From Litoditis marina (Eukaryota; Nematoda; Chromadorea; Rhabditida; Rhabditidae): DNA of 64,000 bases. The stretch lies in assembly GCA_964036275.1 (NCBI GenBank), contig OZ038437.1, positions 15,904,090 through 15,968,089 of the forward strand, given 5' to 3'. Each line of letters begins with the position of its first letter. Positions within the stretch are counted from its first letter, which is position 1. Position numbers and translations under genes: made by a program. Positions 56,968 through 64,000 of this stretch are shown here, in pieces. The notes beneath the pieces are model-generated. The model was not told where the DNA came from. It saw only the letters and a list, made by a program, of their open reading frames with translations, and searched no databases.

Positions 56968-57250
56968 AAGTGAGATTATGATTCAAAACAACCGGAAAGT
57001 TACTCGGAACTGTTTCTTATCAGTTTTCCAACGTTTCTGGAAAGTTTCAGCCGTTTCCCACTATTTTGGAAGTTTTACGACTAGAAACGAGTGTTTTTCA
57101 GTAAAGGGCTCATACCGTCAAACAACAAAAACTCGGGGCCAGTTGAGATTGTGACTCAAAACAACCGGAAAGTTACTCGGAACTGTTTCTTATCAGTTTT
57201 CCAACGTTTCTGGAAAGTTTCAGCCGTTTCCCACTATTTTGGAGGTTGTA
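56968..57250. repeat. Direct duplication between the two KDZ-region genes
   Basis: About 110 bp (AAAACAACCGGAAAGTTACT ... CCCACTATTTTGGA) occurs at about 56980-57070 and again at 57157-57245. It lies in the ~700 bp between the stop of the upstream gene (57627) and the start of the transposase (56930). Confidence 0.85.
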
Positions 57251-57626
57251 AGGACGAACATATATATTCATATAGGTAACACGGAAATCCGTACATATAC
57301 ACAATTTTTTTCAATAGTAGGAGTTACTGTTGGAAACTGTAGAAAATGTAAGAGACAGAGTTGACTGAGAGAAAAAGAAGAGTGTGGACAAGAATACAAC
57401 ATTGGATAAACCGCTCAATAACAGATTTTTAGTCTTCAAAAATGTTACACGTGGTGCTATAATATGAGAAAAAACGACGCACATACTGAAAACCGAACAA
57501 TATACCTAAAAAGAAACATGATGAATGAAAACCCGCCCATATCCGTTCGAAAATCTAAAGAGAAAACATATTAATTTATCTCAACGAGTGCATAAACATA
57601 CAAGACAGCCTAAAAATTACAACGAT

Positions 57627-60600
57627 CTACAACTTCGACGCTATTTTTATCGGCTTACACGGTGATGCCTGACAAATAAGACATTTCTGTTCACAACACA
57701 ACGTATGGCATCGAATATTACATAGACGACAAACATGGATGTTCAGTGGAGCAGTCGGATCTCTAGGCATATTTGGATCACATCCACATACGACCTTGTA
57801 ACCTCCTTTAACCAAGCGGAAGCGGTGATTACGAGCATCTCTCCTGGAACCAGACTGGTTGGGAAAAAAACAACCTAACAGGAAAGTTGAGAACCCATTG
57901 AAGTTGCAGTTTAACAAATAGTTCGTAAGCATGCATGAAACCTTCAAAACATCTGACGCAATTACTTTGATTATACAGAAAACTAGCCCATAATTCAAAC
58001 ATATGCGATAAACTTTGACGCACCAAACTCCAGAGCTGACTTTGAGATGAGATCATACCTTTCTAAATGCCAATGATCATCTGTTTGTTGCGAGATGGAA
58101 CGCAGTGATATATCATCCGTTTGCGTCGACCCATCTAATTCGTCTCCTGAAAATTCGCCACAGTATTCTAGAGAACATGTATGCTGAGTTTCCTAAAAGA
58201 ACTTCATACCAAGGCTCTCCTACAAACAACAATTTCAAACGGTTATGATAAAATCCAGGTTTAAAAATAATCTGAAAGAGTTCGTTGTACAGTTTGCTAT
58301 CGTACGCCTAGTAGATTACTGTTTGGCATACTACTTACATGTATTTGTATTTCCTATTAAAGATTTCGAATAACTATTTCGTATTTATTCAGCAGAAAAC
58401 AATACCTTCACTGTCCACCCCAAGAGTCTCCAAAAGTCGTGTACGATGAGCATAAATAACGTACTCAATGATATAAATCAGAGCCTGTTTCCTGCTTTCA
58501 AACACCGCGCCATCTGGAAAGAAAATGCTTTTGAACAACCAACTGAGCGAAATTTTGGTGGACGATCATACAAGCACTCAGTATCCGAGACAAGTTACGC
58601 TGCGTAGTCTGAATCAATAAACAAACAAACCAAAGAGCAGCCAATTTAATTTTATTTGGTGAAACATTAGGTTGGCTATGAAAAATGCTGACCAGGCTGT
58701 TTCTGGTGAAGGATATTTTCATTTCCATACTGACTGCGATAGTCGACCTCCGGTGGCCAGTACCAAGGTTTCTCTAGCGGAATCCCATTGTGACTGCTGC
58801 AAAGAAAAACTTGACCGATCCACCACCAGCTTCAATTATGAGCCCCTTTCAGTGGCAAAAAATAACTCACCTATATAGATGCTTTCGTGGAGAAGGATCT
58901 AGACTTGTCTGCAGGACCAGCAGTAACTCATTCAGAGATTGTGTTGACAGTTTATCGAGTTCGGAGCGGCAATAGCTTTTCAGAATGGGAAAATGAACAG
59001 GATCCTGGAAAAATACCCTTTTTTGAGATAAACATAATGGTCTATAACCACAGACCAGTAAAGTTATCCGAATAGTCAGAAAAAGACCGAAACTGACTAC
59101 ATTTTAGCTGAAAATAAGAAAATGAGACTAATTTTGATGAAAAATCCTTAATTTTCACGTGTTTTCTTGTCGCTTAGTCCCCAGCACTGCATATGCAAAA
59201 CTTTCACCAAGAGGTGAAATCAAATACGCTACAAGAATGAATGCTGGCATGAGAATAGTAAAGCTGTCACAGTATGTTACCCAATTTCCTAGTTTTACTG
59301 AAAAATAAGAGTAAAATCATACCATGCATACCGAATGGATGGAAAAAAGTTCCTTACCTCAGAAAGGAAAGCCGTAGAGTTTCCCTGAGAATCACGATTG
59401 AATAGAATCTTAGTATATAAATTCGAGCGGAGAACGGCTGTCACGATATTCGAATACCCATAGCACTTCAATGAACCATTTGGGTGAACCGAAAGGACAG
59501 CCACCTAAAGAAGGAGCAGGAGAAATTAAGGTATTGTCTTCTTTCTACGTTTTCAATTGCCACACACCTCACTTCAGTTTTGCAATACTAACCAGATTGC
59601 GTTTTATATGGGGCGTCAACCAACAAATTGGTAGCAGCAAGGTCTTAGTCAGAAATGTTTGCAAAACCGACTATACCCGGTTAAATTCTCTTGATTTTTT
59701 TACGCACAACTTATCGCAACTTTCTAATAAATGACCGGTACTTATGTATGAGCACCAGGATGAAAGTATAAAAAAGTGTTTCATCAGTAGCAAAACATCA
59801 AGTTTGACCTATTTCATAAATACCCCCCACTTTCCCAGTGAGCACTGAACAATTGAGGGGCCGAACCGTAAATAATGAACTGGTATCTGGGTGGGAGCGA
59901 ACTTGTTGTCAGACGATGGCACACTTCATATACGAACTACATTAACATAACTGCAAAGGTGTGAAGGGAAACTCTACTGTGGACCCGTATCCTCACTGAG
60001 CCACACCACAAACCCGTAACGCTAGAAAGAGTCGGTTTTCGTTCCAACACAGCAATTGCACTCGCGGTGTATCTTGTTCCGTGTATTGACAACCGAGTAA
60101 ATCGATTTCTGATACTTACGGATCGAATTTAATGTGACTGAGTCGTAATTCTGCGGAAACGCAAGTTTGTATTCCAATGTCCAATATACCGTCAACTTAC
60201 TTTGGTTTCCCCGCGTCTACACTGCTCCCCAATGTTGTTCAGAAGAACATCGGTGTGACATTTCAATTGTTTGTCAGTGAACGGTAACTCTGAAAACATA
60301 CATACTTACGTAAATACTCTGAATATTCAGAGATTGTTTAAAAATAAGCCTAACAAAGTTGGAGTCAGTCCAATTGTCCAGATATACTTTTGCCAATTTT
60401 CATAAATGTAATTGTTCTATTTTCAATGCGAAATCATAATGTCACTGATTGATGAATGTTATTTTACTTCATGTTGCAATATGTGGTTATGTGTGGTTCA
60501 AACCAGCCTCGCATCAACGCAATTCTTTATATGCAATAGATACATCTTATTTGTGTTGCTTTCGAGTTTGTGCTGGTGCGATTTCGGCCGAATACATACT

Positions 60601-62067
60601 TGATATGAAATCAAAGCGCTTCAGTTTCCGCAGCTATAGTATTTCCCAAGCAAATAACAACTGCGTTGTTTTAAAGAGAGGAATAAAACCGTGATAATTC
60701 TTCAAGTTACGCATTGAAAATAACTTACTTGTGCCCTTACTGTAGTTCCTTCTCCTTTTTCTTGGAAGATTCGGGTCACCGGAACCAATCTCTTTGATAT
60801 CTTCATAATCTGAAATGCACGAAATAATGAAGTTGAAGTATATCGTTCGGTAAGTATCTAAATAAATAGCAAGCTAAACGCATGGATGAGCTTCATTGTT
60901 GGGTTCAGTCAGCAATCGATTTTCAATGGTGATGTACTGGCACTTAAATAGGCGCACATTTATAATAGCAAAAGTGGGTGTCACAAAAAGTCAATAGAAC
61001 TTTTTAGTTAATTTGACAGACCCTGACTATAGACAAAACAGAAATGCACTTCACTGGACTATTTATATGTTATATTTCGTTTATGTAGACTTTTGATGAG
61101 CCGATCTCATAGTCAGTGATCCCATGAAAGTGATAAAGCAGGGGTGTCGGCCACAACGTTCGCCGACCTTTTGCTTGGTTAGTACGACCCCCCTCACCTA
61201 GACAAAAAAACCAACTAGAATGCTCTGAAACCATACACCAGCAAGGTTGTCTGAATAGTCAGAAAGGTAAAAACAGACTACTTTTTAGCCGAAAAGTTAA
61301 ACTTAAAAATCTGTCAACTTTTTTGGAAAGATCCTAAATTTTCACGTATTTACACCTTAAAACGGATCTGTTTTTTTACGGTAAAAAAATACGATGAAAA
61401 TGCCTAAAATGTACCGAAAAGCTTCCGTTTAACAAAAAAACTGAAATCGATTATTGATAAAAACACACCAGAGCATGACCTTTTCATTAAAAAGCCAAAA
61501 TATTTGAAATTTTTTAGCCCCGTAGTTGCCATTGCGACTCCTTACTTTTTTATAACAAGAAGCACTTGCCTACAGAAATAGTTGTGAGGTCGACATCGTC
61601 CTCACACGGCAATAGAACTTCCTTCTCAACAGGAAGATCACCCTCGTTGAAGAGAACGTCTGAAGATAAAATCAGTCCTGACATGATGTAGAGATCTCTC
61701 TTGAATTGAATATCGTATATTGAACTCTTGTATTTGTGTATCGAACCACAATATCAATCTACTCCAAAACTGCAGAATCTAAACAAGTACAATTATTTCC
61801 GATGTAATTGAAATCACCCTAGTTGATAGAGTGTGCGTTTTCTTTGAACAAATTTGCCCAAGAAAATAAATGAGGGAATAGGAAACTAATTTGAATTGGA
61901 AGAAAAGAACGAAATCTTCAGATTACACCAAAAATCGAAGAGATTTCGAAAGAAATAGTTGATCAACACCAGTTGCTATGTATGCAATATCGGAATGAGA
62001 ATATGGAGATTAGCTTACCAATTTCCTCATCTGGAGGATAATTCTCGTTGTTGGCAGATCCAGCCAT
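57627..62067 (-). CDS. Unrecognised gene upstream of the KDZ-type transposase (11 exons, 389 residues)
   Basis: Exons in gene order: 62067-62019 (ATG, MAGSANNENYPPDEEI), 61659-61570, 60809-60729, 60289-60201, 60150-60120, 59297-59188, 59004-58871, 58796-58693, 58513-58406, 58146-58001, 57854-57627 (TAG). All phases join, 390 codons. The N-terminus is acidic, followed by a basic PRKRRR that could be a nuclear signal. The middle has LEKPWYWPPEVDYRS and a helical region (RKQALIYIIEYVIYAHRTRL). The last exon is cysteine-rich (VCGCD, VCRLCNIRCHTLCCEQKC, ICQASPC) and probably binds zinc. I do not recognise the family. An open, well-bordered segment at 59504-59358 does not fit the phase and may be alternative or chance. 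The 61570 donor is GC (GCAAGT); the 59188 donor (GTGCTG) and the 58001 donor (GTTTGA) are weak. The same-strand partner starts about 700 bp downstream. Confidence 0.65.
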
Positions 62068-64000
62068 TCCTGTTGAGCCGACGGACAGTCTGAAGTATAA
62101 AGAACTTTACTTTATGAAGCAATATTCAACACTAGCATGATTGTTGAATACTGTTCTATCAAAAGAATTTACATCCCTATTAGCAACGTAGCGTAGCGTT
62201 TGCAGCTTTTAAAACTGAAGTGCTAAGCAGCAAGTTTCAGGCAACTATCAGACGGGTCAATCTTGAACTGCTTCAAAACCCACTTATAACCAACTTGGTG
62301 ACCGCACATGGGTAAAAAGTGTGAAAAGCTGTTTCGAAAGGGTTCCTAGATCAAGGGTCAACTAAGTAATCGGAGCCCGCCTGGTTAATGGTTCAATGAC
62401 GTAGTTAACAAATATGCAGCGTCACATTATAATCGAGAAGTGAACAGGATTAGGCATGTTTTCACGAAAAACAACAGGCAGAATAGAAGAGCAAATAATT
62501 ACAAAAAATATTTATTAGTACTATTTTACTTAAAATGTGTAAAAAGAACCACGAAATGAAACACTCTGTGCAAACACCTACAAATCAACCTATGAACTAA
62601 TAAACAAAAGAGGGAAATCAAAAGGAGTAGATTAAATGAGAAGAAAACTAATAATTAACAAAAAACAATCAATGCCAGTCAATGAAAACAATTCTATGAC
62701 GTCACAAGTTAGCGGTTATTAGACACCATTCTACTAGTGCAGGCTCAGACCCTGTCTCGTCTCTCGTAAACAAGCTGACTGGCAGTTTCCGTGCTCTGTC
62801 GCTAATTCTCTTCGCGCGCGAAATGTGGAATTTGAAATCAATAAATATTTCAACAAAAGTTTGTAATCTGATCTTATTCAGTTTCCTTGATGTTTTTCTT
62901 CTGCTTGATATTGTGAATGTTGAAGTTGTTCAGTCTGACAAATTAATGTCATCAATGTGCCGAAAATTATTGTCGTGAAACAAAAATATAAAAAAATCTG
63001 CAGTATAAATACTGGTTTGATGTTTTTATTGATTTCAGGGTAAGCGTAAGTGTCGGAGGGCATTATATTCATCATGTATTCCAGAAATACTCGCAGTGGG
63101 AGAGATTGTGAGTTTTCGTTGGCTCAATTTGTTTTTGTTTATTAGGCTAATAATAATGACACCAGGCGTCCAATAAATAAACATAAATAATAAGTGATGG
63201 GACTCTTGGTTCGGCACAAGGTATTCATTTAACTAAGTTCCAGTAAAACTGGCGGTGCTCCTCAGTTTGTCAAAATATAGTTTTGACCCGTAACAAGAAA
63301 TGCAACAATAGATTAGTAATAAGAGACTCGTGAGAAAAAAAACGGGTTTATTGTACAATTGTCCCCCCCCCCCTGAGCCGAAATAGGTTGGAATCTGACC
63401 CGTAGTACAGATAGCCCCCACCCCATAGGGGGGTGATTGTACAACGTCCTTCTTTACTGTGCAGGTTTGGATTGAGTGGGGGGGGGATTGTTAAACAGGT
63501 TCGTGGTTGTACTATTGCCCCTCATTTTGTATTGTGGGGGGGGGGGGGGGGGGTGATTGGTAAACGTCGACATTGTAATTGTACAATTTTCCCAAAGAAA
63601 GGCAATTGTACAATTTTCCCAAAAAAAACTTCAAATTTCAAAAGAATGATAGTTTTTCCAAGATAAGTATTTTTATTTCATTTTTCGATCTATTTCAGAT
63701 TCTTCAAATGCTAGGAATAATCGAAGACCGCCAGTTCCCGAAGTGGGTTTACTACTACTACTACTGTTATAATAATTAGTATTTTCGCTGAAATCTCACA
63801 TTTATCTCTGGCGGGTGGCCTATTCGAGAAAGTGCTCCTTTTTTCAAACGATTTGATTACCTGATCACGCCTCAAAAGAAACATTGTTTCAAGTTTGATA
63901 ATCATCCAAATTGATCGCAATTCGATTAGTTTTATGTGGAGTATTGCGCTTGCCAGTTTGGAGCTTGCACCAGGTCACGTGAGTATGACCTTCAGGCTTT
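62068..64000. other. Gene-free right edge with G-tract element
   Basis: No supported gene. 62723-62737 is a 15-base repeat also found at 50362-50376. 63358-63600 is copy 2 of the G/C-tract element, including an 18-base G run at 63536-63553. The ORFs at 62878-63421 on the minus strand lack splice or family support. Confidence 0.5.

Noticed and set aside
59358..59504. Additional exon of the transposase partner gene
   Set aside because: Open for 49 codons with good borders, but including it breaks the phase or brings a stop; the neighbouring exons join perfectly without it.
1..64000. CRISPR arrays, bacterial operons, rRNA
   Set aside because: None seen. The repeats are eukaryotic transposons and satellites, and the genes are spliced.

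Overview
The window looks like part of a nematode chromosome, most likely Caenorhabditis or a close relative. Exons are short and end in GT donors. Acceptors are mostly TTTCAG-like, many introns are short, poly(A) signals are AATAAA, and the encoded families fit (Ly6/ET-type GPI-anchored proteins and a double-C2 synaptotagmin-like protein). The DNA is AT-rich and very dense in small palindromic transposons (MITEs). I built the gene models by hand from open frames, splice sites and phase. A multi-exon gene is given as one span with its exons listed.

Layout. 0-3.7 kb: repeats, including a ~127 bp tandem array. 3.7-8.3 kb (+): a synaptotagmin-like gene with C2A and C2B. 10.4-15.1 kb (+) and 37.7-40.0 kb (-): two paralogous Ly6-like genes in inverted orientation, lying in a duplicated block with shared flanks. 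A third relative (3' half only) is at 41.3-41.8 kb (-). 16.2-16.5 kb (+): a small membrane-anchored cysteine protein. 16.8-26.8 kb (-): an unrecognised gene of about 280 residues. 27-37 kb: mostly transposons, satellites and three copies of a small duplicated locus, one of them split by nested insertions. 43.3-45.1 kb (+): an unrecognised gene whose exon is cut by two MITEs. 45.5-48.3 kb (+): a decayed reverse transcriptase followed by an intact LINE ORF1-like gene.

The most striking part is 51.1-62.1 kb (-). A phase-consistent 12-exon gene of about 801 residues carries the core motifs of KDZ-type (Kyakuja-Dileera-Zisupton) transposases. Upstream on the same strand is an 11-exon, 389-residue gene of unknown function with a cysteine-rich tail. 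The pair may be the two genes of one large DNA transposon: short direct and inverted repeats lie about 12.4 kb apart on either side. Alternatively it is a domesticated two-gene locus, possibly transcribed as an operon.

Mobile elements and genes are interwoven here. MITE ends supply splice-site sequence in two genes, one MITE could be spliced out in frame as an intron, and two exons are preceded by CAT or CAC where CAG is expected.
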